Below are positions 28,600 through 37,750 of a DNA stretch of 37,750 nucleotides, piece by piece. A program made the translations under genes and the position numbers. Each line of letters opens with the position of its first letter. The first letter of the stretch is position 1. Under the pieces are notes generated by a model. That model was not told where the DNA came from, made no database searches, and saw nothing but the letters and a program-made list of their open reading frames with translations. Source of the stretch: an uncultured Ruminococcus sp. (GTDB lineage Bacteria; Bacillota; Clostridia; Oscillospirales; Ruminococcaceae); NCBI GenBank assembly GCA_937872775.1, contig CALMUA010000248.1:1-37750 (forward strand), read 5' to 3'.

Positions 28600-29412
28600 G
28601 TGGGCAAAATAATTGCAGTCGCTAACCAGAAAGGCGGAGTAGGAAAGTCTACAACCGTAATAAATCTGGCTGCATTTCTCGGAAGCAAAAATAAAAAAGT
28701 ACTTTGTATTGATATTGATGCACAGGGAAATGTTACAAGCGGGTTTGGAATACGAAAAAAAACAGTAAAGTATTCTACCTATGATCTGCTCATAGGAAGG
28801 GCAAGCGTTCAGGATGCAGTTGTATATACTGAATTTGAAAATGTTTATGTAGTGCCTTCAACATCGGCACTTGCAGGTGCAGAAATTGAAATCATGAATC
28901 TTGATAGCAGGCTCAAACGTCTTAAAATGCAGATTCTGTCATGCAAACATGAATATGACTACATTTTTATTGATTGTCCTCCATCGTTAAGTCTTATTAC
29001 ATTAAACGGCCTTGTTGCAGCTGACAGTGTGCTTGTCCCGCTTCAGTGTGAATTCTTCTCACTTGAAGGATTATCACAGCTGACAGAAATAATAAAGCAC
29101 GTTAAGGTAAATGATAATCCGTCACTTGAAATTGAAGGTCTGCTTTTCACTATGTTTGATCCGAGACTTAATGTGACAAATATGGTTGTAAATGAGGTTA
29201 AGAAATATTTTCCGAATTCTGTTTTTCAGACCACTATTCCAAGAAACGTAAGACTTTCAGAGGCACCAAGTCATGGAATGCCGGTAATGTACTATGATAA
29301 AGGTTCAAAGGGTGCAGAGGCATATGCACGACTTGGAATGGAGATTCTGGGCGAATCATATGAAGAAAAGAGCAAAAAGAAATTTAATCTTACATTCAAA
29401 AAGAAAAAATAA
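28600..29412 (+). CDS. soj: Chromosome partitioning ATPase ParA/Soj
   Basis: A 270-residue deviant-Walker ATPase that, with ParB-parS, segregates origins and in B. subtilis also regulates DnaA. The deviant Walker A KGGVGKST is at 11-18; DIDAQGN and DCPPSLSLITLNGL follow. The C-terminal tail is very Lys-rich (SKKKFNLTFKKKK). The start is GTG at 28600, 6 nt after a G-run ribosome site; the ATG two bases upstream is out of frame and soon hits a stop. Confidence 0.95.
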   Translation: MGKIIAVANQKGGVGKSTTVINLAAFLGSKNKKVLCIDIDAQGNVTSGFGIRKKTVKYSTYDLLIGRASVQDAVVYTEFENVYVVPSTSALAGAEIEIMNLDSRLKRLKMQILSCKHEYDYIFIDCPPSLSLITLNGLVAADSVLVPLQCEFFSLEGLSQLTEIIKHVKVNDNPSLEIEGLLFTMFDPRLNVTNMVVNEVKKYFPNSVFQTTIPRNVRLSEAPSHGMPVMYYDKGSKGAEAYARLGMEILGESYEEKSKKKFNLTFKKKK

Positions 29413-29435
29413 ATATTTGCGAAAGTGGTGACGTT

Positions 29436-30287
29436 ATGGCAGTAAGAAAGGGCGGACTTGGAATAGGTCTTGAAGCATTATTTGATGATAATTCTTCGGA
29501 TGTTCAGGTAAAAAAAACCCTTAGAACGTCTGAAATAGAACCTAACAGATCACAGCCAAGGAAAAATTTTAATGAAGAATCAATAGCGTCTCTTGCAGAA
29601 TCAATAAAAGAGCACGGAATTATTCAGCCACTGCTTGTGCGTCCATATCAGAATACCTATCAGATAGTAGCAGGTGAACGCAGATGGAGAGCTGCACGTA
29701 TGCTTGGAATTGATGAGGTTCCTGTAATAATAAAAGAGCTTGCTGATGCTGAGGCAATGCAGGTTGCACTTATTGAAAATCTTCAGCGTGAAAACTTGAA
29801 TCCCATAGAAGAAGCTTCAAGTTACAAAGAGCTTATTGAAATATATAAAATGAAGCAGGATTATTTGTCTAAAATAGTCGGACGATCAAGATCAGCAGTA
29901 TCAAATTCGATCAGACTTCTTAATCTTCCTGATGAGGTACAGCAGTACATAAAAGATGGACTTGTATCTGTAGGACATGCTAAGATATTGCTCAGTATTG
30001 AAGACAAAGAAATAATGATTGAGCTTGCCAAAAGAGTTTCAGAAGGGAAACTGACAGTAAGAGCACTTGAAGCAGAAGTTCTGAGGCTTAATGAAAAATC
30101 AGACTATCATTCAACTGGACATAATGAAAAGACAGACAGCTATTTTAAAGAAATGGAGCTTAGTCTTAAGGATCGACTTGGCAGAAAAGTAAGCGTCAAG
30201 CAGCATGGTGAAAATAAAGGAACACTTGTACTTGAATTTTATGACAAGGATGATCTTTTATTTCTGGCAGATAAGCTTGTAAAATAA
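29436..30287 (+). CDS. spo0J: Chromosome partitioning protein ParB/Spo0J
   Basis: A 283-residue ParB that binds parS, clamps and spreads using CTP, and loads SMC. The N-terminal Soj-stimulating stretch KGGLGIGLEALF is present. The ParB core carries NRSQPRKNF, the CTP-binding GERRWRAARMLG and VALIENLQRENLNPIEEA, and the helix-turn-helix is SKIVGRSRSAVSNSIRLL. A C-terminal dimerisation region follows. It begins 23 bp after parA and 26 bp before serS. Confidence 0.95.
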   Translation: MAVRKGGLGIGLEALFDDNSSDVQVKKTLRTSEIEPNRSQPRKNFNEESIASLAESIKEHGIIQPLLVRPYQNTYQIVAGERRWRAARMLGIDEVPVIIKELADAEAMQVALIENLQRENLNPIEEASSYKELIEIYKMKQDYLSKIVGRSRSAVSNSIRLLNLPDEVQQYIKDGLVSVGHAKILLSIEDKEIMIELAKRVSEGKLTVRALEAEVLRLNEKSDYHSTGHNEKTDSYFKEMELSLKDRLGRKVSVKQHGENKGTLVLEFYDKDDLLFLADKLVK

Positions 30288-30313
30288 AAAATGGAAAGAG
30301 AGTTTATTGATTT

Positions 30314-31597
30314 ATGTTAGATATTAAATTTGTAAGGGAAAATCCAGAAGAGGTAAAAAATAATATTCGTAATAAATTTCAGGATGGAAAACTTCCACTG
30401 GTTGATGAAGTAATTGAACTTGATAAAAGAAACCGCAGCATAAAGCAGGAAGTTGAAGCACTTCGTGCAGAAAGAAACAAGCTTTCAAAACAAATCGGTG
30501 CTTTAATGGGCCAGGGTAAAAAAGAAGAAGCTGAGGAAGTAAAAAAGCAGGTTACTGCCCAGGCACAGAGTCTTGAAGATCTTTCTGAAGAAGAAAAAGA
30601 AGTTGAAGAAAAACTTAAGAAGAACATGATGGTTATTCCTAATATTATTGATCCGTCTGTTCCTATAGGTAAGGATGACAGTGAAAATGTGGAGATAGAA
30701 AAATTCGGAGAACCTGTTGTTCCTGACTTTGAAGTTCCATATCATACAGAAATTATGGAGAAGTTAAACGGAATAGATCTTGACAGTGCAAGAAAAGTTG
30801 CCGGAAATGGTTTTTATTATCTTATGGGTGATATTGCAAGACTGCATTCATCAATAATTTCATACGCAAGAGATTTTATGATAGATAAAGGATTTACTTA
30901 TTGTATTCCTCCATTTATGATAAGAAGCGATGTTGTAACAGGTGTAATGAGCTTTGCTGAAATGGATGCTATGATGTACAAGATAGAGGGAGAAGACCTG
31001 TATCTTATCGGTACAAGCGAACATTCCATGATAGGAAAATTTATTGATACTGTAAATCCTGAAGAAAAGCTTCCATTTACTTTTACAAGCTATTCACCAT
31101 GTTTCCGTAAGGAAAAGGGTGCACACGGTCTTGAAGAAAGAGGAGTATACCGTATTCATCAGTTTGAAAAACAGGAAATGATAGTAGTCTGCAATCCTGA
31201 AGACAGTAAGATATGGTTTGATAAATTATGGCAGAATACAGTTGAACTTTTCCGTTCACTTGATATTCCTGTACGTACTCTTGAATGCTGTTCAGGAGAT
31301 CTTGCTGATCTTAAGGTAAAGTCAATTGACGTAGAGGCATGGTCACCAAGACAGAAGAAATATTTTGAGGTAGGAAGCTGTTCAAATCTTGGAGATGCAC
31401 AGGCCAGAAGACTCAAGATCCGAGTAAGAAGCCAGAATGGTAATTACTTTGCACATACTCTTAACAATACAGTTGTTGCTCCGCCTAGGATGCTTATCGC
31501 ATTTTTAGAAAACAATCTTAACGCTGATGGTTCTGTAAATATCCCTGCTGCTCTTGTTCCATATATGAAAAAGGAAAAGCTGATACCAAATGAATAA
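30314..31597 (+). CDS. serS: Seryl-tRNA synthetase (divergent active site)
   Basis: A 427-residue class II synthetase. The N-terminal coiled-coil arm that grips tRNA-Ser is clear (about 28-105). Motif 2 runs FRKEKGAHGLEERGVYRIHQ and on to about 289; motif 3 is APPRMLIAFLEN (389-400) with Arg392 kept. It differs from common bacterial SerRS: the serine-binding TAE is TSE (234-236), followed by HSMIG, and LNGSGLAVGRTL is replaced by LNNTVVAPPRML. It is still a plausible complete enzyme, probably a lineage variant. It sits in the parAB transcript and overlaps the next gene by 8 bp. Confidence 0.88.
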   Translation: MLDIKFVRENPEEVKNNIRNKFQDGKLPLVDEVIELDKRNRSIKQEVEALRAERNKLSKQIGALMGQGKKEEAEEVKKQVTAQAQSLEDLSEEEKEVEEKLKKNMMVIPNIIDPSVPIGKDDSENVEIEKFGEPVVPDFEVPYHTEIMEKLNGIDLDSARKVAGNGFYYLMGDIARLHSSIISYARDFMIDKGFTYCIPPFMIRSDVVTGVMSFAEMDAMMYKIEGEDLYLIGTSEHSMIGKFIDTVNPEEKLPFTFTSYSPCFRKEKGAHGLEERGVYRIHQFEKQEMIVVCNPEDSKIWFDKLWQNTVELFRSLDIPVRTLECCSGDLADLKVKSIDVEAWSPRQKKYFEVGSCSNLGDAQARRLKIRVRSQNGNYFAHTLNNTVVAPPRMLIAFLENNLNADGSVNIPAALVPYMKKEKLIPNE

Positions 31598-32324
31598 TAA
31601 TGTAATGGCTGCAGAGACATTTGACAAAAAAAGAGTTTATTTTTACGAATGTGACTACTGCGGTCGGTTCAAAATATCAGAAATACTAAAGCTTGCAGCT
31701 GAACTGGCCGGTCATGATTATACTCAAAAAGGCTTTTCTCACGAATTTCTGTGGGAAAGGGACATGGTTTTTCTCGTTTCAAAAGTAAGCTTTCATATAT
31801 TCAGTTACCCGCAAAGTCAGCAGATGATAATTTCCTCAACATGGGAAAAGGAAACTAAGGGTGCAGTATTCATGAGAGAATTCCAGATAAAAGATGAAAG
31901 TGGAAAACTCCTTGTACAAGGAATAAGTGGATGGATTTTGGTCAATCCTAAAACAAGAAGAATAATAAAGCCATCAGCCTTTAATTTCAATATGCCTAAG
32001 ATAACAGACAGAACAAATGTAGCTGTTCCGATAGGTAAAATCAAATCTGAAAATTCTGTATTTGCAGGTAGCAGAGAAATAAGAAAATCTGATCTTGATG
32101 CAAACGGACATGTTTATAATGCAGTATATGCAGATATGGCAATTGATTTTATTTCTGAACAGACATATGAGCAGAGTGTTGAAAATTTCAGAATTGATTA
32201 TATAAGTGAAGCGAAGCTTGGAGATATAATTGATATATATGTATCAAAATATGAAAATAAAGTAACAGTAACAGGGATAATAAATGAAAAAACCTGCTTT
32301 GATACAGAATTTACATATAAATAA
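31590..32324 (+). CDS. Acyl-ACP thioesterase (FatA/FatB-like)
   Basis: A 244-residue double hot-dog protein of the acyl-ACP thioesterase family (PF01643-like), which releases fatty acids from acyl carrier protein. The second hot-dog carries DLDANGHVYNAVYADMAIDFI, equivalent to the family's D-x-N-x-H active-site segment. The start is the ATG at 31590 (MNNNVMAAE), overlapping serS by 8 bp, so it is translated in coupling with serS. Possible link: chain-length control or fatty acid recycling; nothing nearby fixes the role. Confidence 0.82.
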   Translation: MNNNVMAAETFDKKRVYFYECDYCGRFKISEILKLAAELAGHDYTQKGFSHEFLWERDMVFLVSKVSFHIFSYPQSQQMIISSTWEKETKGAVFMREFQIKDESGKLLVQGISGWILVNPKTRRIIKPSAFNFNMPKITDRTNVAVPIGKIKSENSVFAGSREIRKSDLDANGHVYNAVYADMAIDFISEQTYEQSVENFRIDYISEAKLGDIIDIYVSKYENKVTVTGIINEKTCFDTEFTYK

Positions 32325-32364
32325 TTAAAGGTTTTATTTAAAAATATAAAATTATTTTTTATGC

Positions 32365-32393
32365 TTGACAAAACAATCAAAATAGAGTATTCT
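32365..32393 (+). promoter_or_regulatory. guaB promoter
   Basis: Perfect TTGACA (32365-32370), 17-bp spacer, TATTCT (32388-32393), 36 bp before the guaB start. No purine-responsive motif is obvious. Confidence 0.75.
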
Positions 32394-32398
32394 AATAG

Positions 32399-33907
<1,509 letters not shown>

Positions 33908-33920
33908 TAAATATAAAAAA

Positions 33921-33950
33921 AAACACGATTTTCGAATCGTGTTTTTTTTA
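33921..33950 (+). terminator. Rho-independent terminator of guaB
   Basis: AAACACGATT (33921-33930) and AATCGTGTTT (33935-33944) form a perfect 10-bp stem with a TTCG tetraloop, followed by T-rich sequence. Confidence 0.9.
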
Positions 33951-34116
33951 ATCGTTTTATAATACTTTGTGTTGCGCCATACACTGTTTATGCATAGTAT
34001 ATAATGAGCCTGATAATCGTAATTGTATGTTTAAAATCTTTATTTATGGCAATGATATAACCATAAAGCTTTAAAACATAAAATCTAAAAAAAAGGCATA
34101 TTAAGGGGTGTTAATT

Positions 34117-34464
34117 ATGGCAGTCAGACGAGGCGAAATATACTATGCAGATTTAAGTCCTGTTGTAGGCTCGGAGCAGGGCGGAGTAAGACCGGTACTT
34201 ATAGTTCAGAATGACGTTGGGAATAAACATAGTCCTACAGTCATAGCTGCAGCAATAACGAGTCAGAGAGATAAGGCAAAGTTGCCTACTCACATAGAGC
34301 TAAACGCACTCAAATACGGTCTTGCAAAGGACAGTGTTGTGCTTCTTGAACAAATACGTACTATTGACAAACGTCGTCTTAAAGAACGCATGGGAGAGCT
34401 TGATAATACATCCATGCACAAGGTAAATGATGCATTGTCAATAAGTTTCGGTCTTAAAAGCTGA
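34117..34464 (+). CDS. PemK/MazF-family endoribonuclease toxin (NdoA-like)
   Basis: A 115-residue protein matching MazF/Ndo[33 protein letters not shown], and [16 protein letters not shown]. In B. subtilis NdoA cleaves RNA at UACAU and is held by the antitoxin NdoAI, encoded just upstream. Here no open frame of antitoxin size exists in the 166 bp before it, only promoter-like DNA (TATAAT at 34000-34005), so the toxin is an orphan locally. The start is the ATG at 34117, 8 nt after AAGGGG. Confidence 0.9.
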   Translation: MAVRRGEIYYADLSPVVGSEQGGVRPVLIVQNDVGNKHSPTVIAAAITSQRDKAKLPTHIELNALKYGLAKDSVVLLEQIRTIDKRRLKERMGELDNTSMHKVNDALSISFGLKS

Positions 34465-34468
34465 CATG

Positions 34469-34505
34469 AATCCGGACAGATGTAGATATTTGTCCGGATT
34501 TTTTA
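34469..34505 (+). terminator. Rho-independent terminator of the mazF-like gene
   Basis: AATCCGGACA (34469-34478) pairs perfectly with TGTCCGGATT (34491-34500) and is followed by a T-run. Confidence 0.85.
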
Positions 34506-34527
34506 TTACATATTAAAGTTAAGAAAA

Positions 34528-34653
34528 TCATAAAAGAGTGTATTCGAGATTTTCCCATATAAGCTTACTGCCGGTATCGGTGCCAAAAGGCAGAAGTGCC
34601 ATTGATACAAGGATTGTATCGTCGGTTTCTGTATCAGTTATTCTTTGCTTTGC
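34528..34653 (-). pseudogene. Possible coding remnant: start-less frame after the P-type ATPase
   Basis: Just downstream of the ATPase stop, in another frame, 41 sense codons read as a protein-like sequence (RITDTETDDTILVSMALLPF, then GTDTGSKLIWENLEYTLL) before a stop. There is no start codon or ribosome site at its beginning. It may be the decayed end of a lost gene. It could also be chance; I recognise no family. Confidence 0.25.
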
Positions 34654-34661
34654 ATAAATTA

Positions 34662-37295
34662 TTATTTATTATTAAAGCTGAAAAAGCAATTAATTATTGG
34701 TATAACTGCGGAAAATGCAAGAGAAATAATAAGACATTTTCCTGAAAGTGCAGTAGTTGTAAATATGTTCTGAAGCGGAGGAAAGTATATTGAAAGTACG
34801 ATTATAATAACGGATGTCAGTACAGCAAGCAGGAGCTTCGGGTTGTTAAAATATTTAACGGTAAATATGTTGCCGGTTTCAGATTTGCATTCAAATACAT
34901 GTATAAGCTGTGAGGCTATAAGTGTAAGAAGTGCAGCAGTCCTTGCATGTTCTACACTGTAGGTCATTCTGTAAATTGTTGAAAAGCTGCCGAGTGTGCA
35001 TATACCTATCATTATACCACGGAATATTATTCTGCTCATAAGTCCGCCGGAAAAAAAGCTTTCAGTTGATTTACGAGGTGATTTCTTCATTTCATTCTCA
35101 TCAAGCGGTTCCATTCCGAGTGCTATTGCAGGAAGTCCGTCAGTTATAAGATTTACAAGAAGAAGCTGTGTAGGTAGAAGTACAATAGGGTACCCCATGA
35201 GTATTCCGGCAAACATGGTTATGACTTCTCCGATATTGCATGAAAGAAGATAACGTACAAATTTCCTTATATTTGAATAAATACATCGTCCCTGTTCAAC
35301 TGCACGTACAAGTGTTGCAAAATTATCATCAAGAAGTATAACGTCAGCTGCCTGCTTTGTAACGTCAGTTCCCGTAATGCCCATGGAAACACCGACGTTG
35401 GCTTCTTTTATTGCAGGTGCATCGTTTACTCCGTCACCTGTCATAGTGACTATATGTCCCTTTTTCTTATATGCCTTGACAAGTCTCAGCTTATGCGAAG
35501 GGTTTACCCTGGCGTAAACTGAATAGTCTTCTATAGTATCAAGAAGCTCCTGATCGCTTAGTCTGTCGAGCTCGTCACCGGTTATAGCCTTTTTATGTCT
35601 TAGTATACCTGCCTGCTTTGCAATGGCAACAGCAGTATTTTTATGGTCACCAGTTATCATTACCGTTTCGATATTTGCATGTTTACAGGTGCGGATTGCT
35701 TTTCTTGCTTCCTCACGGATCGGGTCAATCATGCCTGTAAGTCCTGTAAAAACCATTCCATAGTCGCAGTTTTCAACATTGTCACATTCCTTTGTTGAAA
35801 ATGCCAGAACTCTGAGCGCCAGGTCTGAATATTCACAGACTTTTTTTTCAATAAGCTGACGAATTGATGATGTAAGCGGCCGTATTTCACCGTTAATATC
35901 TATAAACGAACATTTTTTAAGTATTACATCAGGTGCGCCTTTTGATATGTATTTCTTGGTTCCACTGTTAGACTGTACAGTAACTGTCATGCACCTTGTT
36001 TCTGAATCAAATGGTATTTCACCGACAATTTTATATGTATCGCTCAGATTTTCAGCTGTAATATTTCCCTTTGCTGCAGCAATCAGTAGTGCTATTTCAG
36101 TCGGATCACCTGCTGTATTCCACTCACCGAGGGATTTTACAGAGGCACGATTCCGGCTGTTTATATTCTGTGGAGATGAAATTCTGGCATTGTTGCAAAG
36201 TACGCATGATGTAAGCAGTCTTTTCAGTGGCGGAATACTTACAGGATTTATCGAATTTCCCTCAAATGATTTTATTCCGCCGGATATCTTATATCCTTTA
36301 CCTTCAACAGTGTAATCCTCAAGATTTGTAAAAATATTTGTAACAGTCATTCGGTTTTCTGTTATTGTTCCTGTTTTGTCAGAGCAGATAACCGATGTAC
36401 ATCCTAAAGTTTCTACAGAATGCAGCCTGTTTACAAGTGCTTTTTGCTTGAGCATCCTGTTTACTGAAAGTGCAAGGGCTATCGTTACGGTGGCTGGAAG
36501 TCCTTCCGGAATAGCTGCAATGGCTATAGTAATGCCTGTCATAAGCATAGTGAAGATTTCTTCACCTCTGAGTATTCCGGCAAGAAAAACTATAATACAT
36601 ACTGCAATACACAGAAGGGCAACTACTTTTCCCAGCTCAGCAAGACGTTTCTGCAGCGGTGTAAGTTCTTCCTCAATGTTTGATATCATGTCTGATATCT
36701 TACCCATTTGTGTATTTGTTCCTGTCGCAATGACCTTTGCAGAAGCATGACCTTTTGTAATAACAGTTCCGGCATACAGAATATCCGGTTTATTTAACTG
36801 ATTATCAGTATCTGAAATACTGCCGGGAATTTTCGAAACTGCAACAGGTTCACCTGTAAGAATGGATTCATCTGCAAATATACCGATCGCTTTTATTATA
36901 ACACAGTCAGCAGGTATTCTGTCACCTGTTTCAAGTTCAATTATATCAGTTGTGACGAGTTCATCAGCATTTATAGTTGTAAGTTTTCCGTCACGGTATA
37001 CACGTGCAGTAGGAGATGTGATTTTCTTTAATGTTTCAAGAGTTTTTTCGGTTTTATACTTCTGAATAAATCCGAGTATTGCATTTAGCATGACTATTAA
37101 AATAATCGTCACTGAGTCATATATTTCCCCAAGCATTACTGAAATAATTGTAGCTATAAGCAGTATGACGACCATTATATCTTTAAACTGGTTGATAAAT
37201 ATTTTTACTGGTTTTGATTTTTTGTCTTTTGAAAACGTATTGTATCCGTTTTTATCAAGAAGCTTTTGTGCTTCAACTGTTGTTAATCCTGTCAC
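34662..37295 (-). CDS. P-type ATPase, P2A Ca2+-transporting type
   Basis: An 877-residue cation pump. The phosphorylated Asp306 is in SDKTGT; TGE is at 147-149 and TGDGVNDAPA is in the P domain. Ion-site motifs point to calcium: PEGLP in helix 4 (263-267), a helix 5 with SCNIGE, and NLITDGLPA in helix 6. The N-terminal cation-ATPase domain and four C-terminal helices are present, so it is full length. It probably exports Ca2+. The start is GTG at 37295 with AGGAGG 8 nt upstream. It runs against the direction of its neighbours on the right arm. Confidence 0.9.
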   Translation of the reverse strand: MTGLTTVEAQKLLDKNGYNTFSKDKKSKPVKIFINQFKDIMVVILLIATIISVMLGEIYDSVTIILIVMLNAILGFIQKYKTEKTLETLKKITSPTARVYRDGKLTTINADELVTTDIIELETGDRIPADCVIIKAIGIFADESILTGEPVAVSKIPGSISDTDNQLNKPDILYAGTVITKGHASAKVIATGTNTQMGKISDMISNIEEELTPLQKRLAELGKVVALLCIAVCIIVFLAGILRGEEIFTMLMTGITIAIAAIPEGLPATVTIALALSVNRMLKQKALVNRLHSVETLGCTSVICSDKTGTITENRMTVTNIFTNLEDYTVEGKGYKISGGIKSFEGNSINPVSIPPLKRLLTSCVLCNNARISSPQNINSRNRASVKSLGEWNTAGDPTEIALLIAAAKGNITAENLSDTYKIVGEIPFDSETRCMTVTVQSNSGTKKYISKGAPDVILKKCSFIDINGEIRPLTSSIRQLIEKKVCEYSDLALRVLAFSTKECDNVENCDYGMVFTGLTGMIDPIREEARKAIRTCKHANIETVMITGDHKNTAVAIAKQAGILRHKKAITGDELDRLSDQELLDTIEDYSVYARVNPSHKLRLVKAYKKKGHIVTMTGDGVNDAPAIKEANVGVSMGITGTDVTKQAADVILLDDNFATLVRAVEQGRCIYSNIRKFVRYLLSCNIGEVITMFAGILMGYPIVLLPTQLLLVNLITDGLPAIALGMEPLDENEMKKSPRKSTESFFSGGLMSRIIFRGIMIGICTLGSFSTIYRMTYSVEHARTAALLTLIASQLIHVFECKSETGNIFTVKYFNNPKLLLAVLTSVIIIVLSIYFPPLQNIFTTTALSGKCLIISLAFSAVIPIINCFFSFNNK

Positions 37296-37686
37296 TGTAC
37301 TAACCTCCTGTTATTTGTATGTCTTAGTTAAGATATATTCAGATAATGGGATAAGTATAACCGTTTTTAACAATATTACAGAGTGTTTGTTAAGTGTTGA
37401 AAACTCTGTGGAAAGTGTGGAGAAACTCAAAAAACGTAATCTAAAAAGATAATTTTACACATAAAATTTTGAAAATTTTATAATGTTAACTACTAATCAG
37501 ACAGTTAACAGAGCAAATAGGTGTTGAAAGTCTGTTAACAAAATGAAATAGTTATAAACATAGAAAATGAATAATGTTTAATAATTCGATGAATTTATAT
37601 TCAAATCTAAAATTTCCGGTGTAATACTAATGTGCTAATGATTACAGAATTATTTAAAACTTAAAACGGTCAAGGCATAAGATAAT
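37296..37686. other. Gene-free region with DnaA-box-like and GTTAAC motifs
   Basis: About 390 bp between the P-type ATPase and the insertion sequence hold no gene. It carries TGTTGAAAA (37395-37403), TGTGGAAAG (37407-37415), TGTGGAGAA (37416-37424, one mismatch to the TGTGGATAA box), TGTTGAAAG (37522-37530) and GTTAAC at 37485, 37504 and 37534. The same motif set fills the dnaA-dnaN gap. Confidence 0.5.
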
Positions 37687-37750
37687 TGTACCGATCCCAA
37701 AAAGTTAGACCAAAAATCTAACAATTGGAGGTCGGTATTTTTATGGCCAA
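37687..37750 (+). mobile_element. Left end of an IS3-family (IS150-like) insertion sequence, cut by the window edge
   Basis: TGTACCGATCCCAAAAAGTT at 37687-37706 resembles the IS150-group terminal repeat (TG start, CCCAAAAAGTT core). An internal inverted repeat GTTAGA (37704-37709) / TCTAAC (37717-37722) follows, then GGAGG. The transposase start is at 37743. Only the left end is visible. Confidence 0.75.
37743..37750 (+). CDS. IS3-family transposase OrfA, first codons only
   Basis: ATG at 37743 follows GGAGG and reads Met-Ala before the window ends. The assignment depends wholly on the upstream terminal repeat. Confidence 0.55.

Overview
The window is the replication-origin neighbourhood of a low-GC Gram-positive bacterium. 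The order gyrA, gyrB, remB, recF, S4-protein, dnaN, dnaA on the minus strand, then rpmH, rnpA, yidD, yidC, jag, mnmE, mnmG, rsmG, noc, soj/parA, spo0J/parB on the plus strand, is the classic Firmicutes oriC cluster. The AT-rich sequence, a lone spoVAC, a BadF/BadG-type dehydratase-activase pair and the protein flavour suggest Clostridia, most likely Oscillospiraceae/Ruminococcus-like. That placement is inference; no 16S gene is present.

Layout. Positions 1-2236 hold the end of an FtsX-type ABC exporter: a permease cut by the window edge, a second permease and the ATPase. Positions 2631-7746 (minus) hold a SAM methyltransferase and a two-gene dehydratase-activase set. Positions 7914-9384 (plus) hold a metallophosphoesterase and spoVAC, the latter behind a compact hairpin-rich leader. 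Positions 9439-19917 (minus) form the origin-proximal left arm: a Cys-cluster protein, gyrA, a YcxB-like membrane protein, gyrB with a structured leader, remB, recF, an S4 RNA-binding protein, dnaN and dnaA. The 468-bp dnaN-dnaA gap looks like oriC: it has a DnaA-box/GC/DnaA-trio/AT-rich unwinding module and a 22-bp perfect inverted repeat. Positions 20481-34464 (plus) form the right arm: rpmH to rsmG, noc, a perfect parS site, parA, parB, serS, an acyl-ACP thioesterase, guaB and a mazF-type toxin with no antitoxin beside it. Positions 34662-37295 (minus) hold a P2-type Ca2+-ATPase. Upstream of it lies a second cluster of the same DnaA-box-like and GTTAAC motifs seen at oriC, and from 37687 the left end of an IS3-family (IS150-like) element runs off the window.

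How it works together. Gene orientation flips between dnaA and rpmH, so nearly all core genes run away from the origin with the forks. DnaA, DnaN, RecF and gyrase serve initiation, replication and supercoiling. Noc, Soj and Spo0J with parS serve nucleoid occlusion and origin segregation. RpmH, RnpA, YidD, YidC, Jag, MnmE, MnmG and RsmG serve translation, tRNA/rRNA maturation and membrane insertion. No single unprecedented system is evident. The best leads are the origin architecture and its distal echo near 37.4 kb, the attenuator-like gyrB leader, the spoVAC leader, the orphan toxin and the divergent seryl-tRNA synthetase. Functional names rest on motif recognition; no database search was run.
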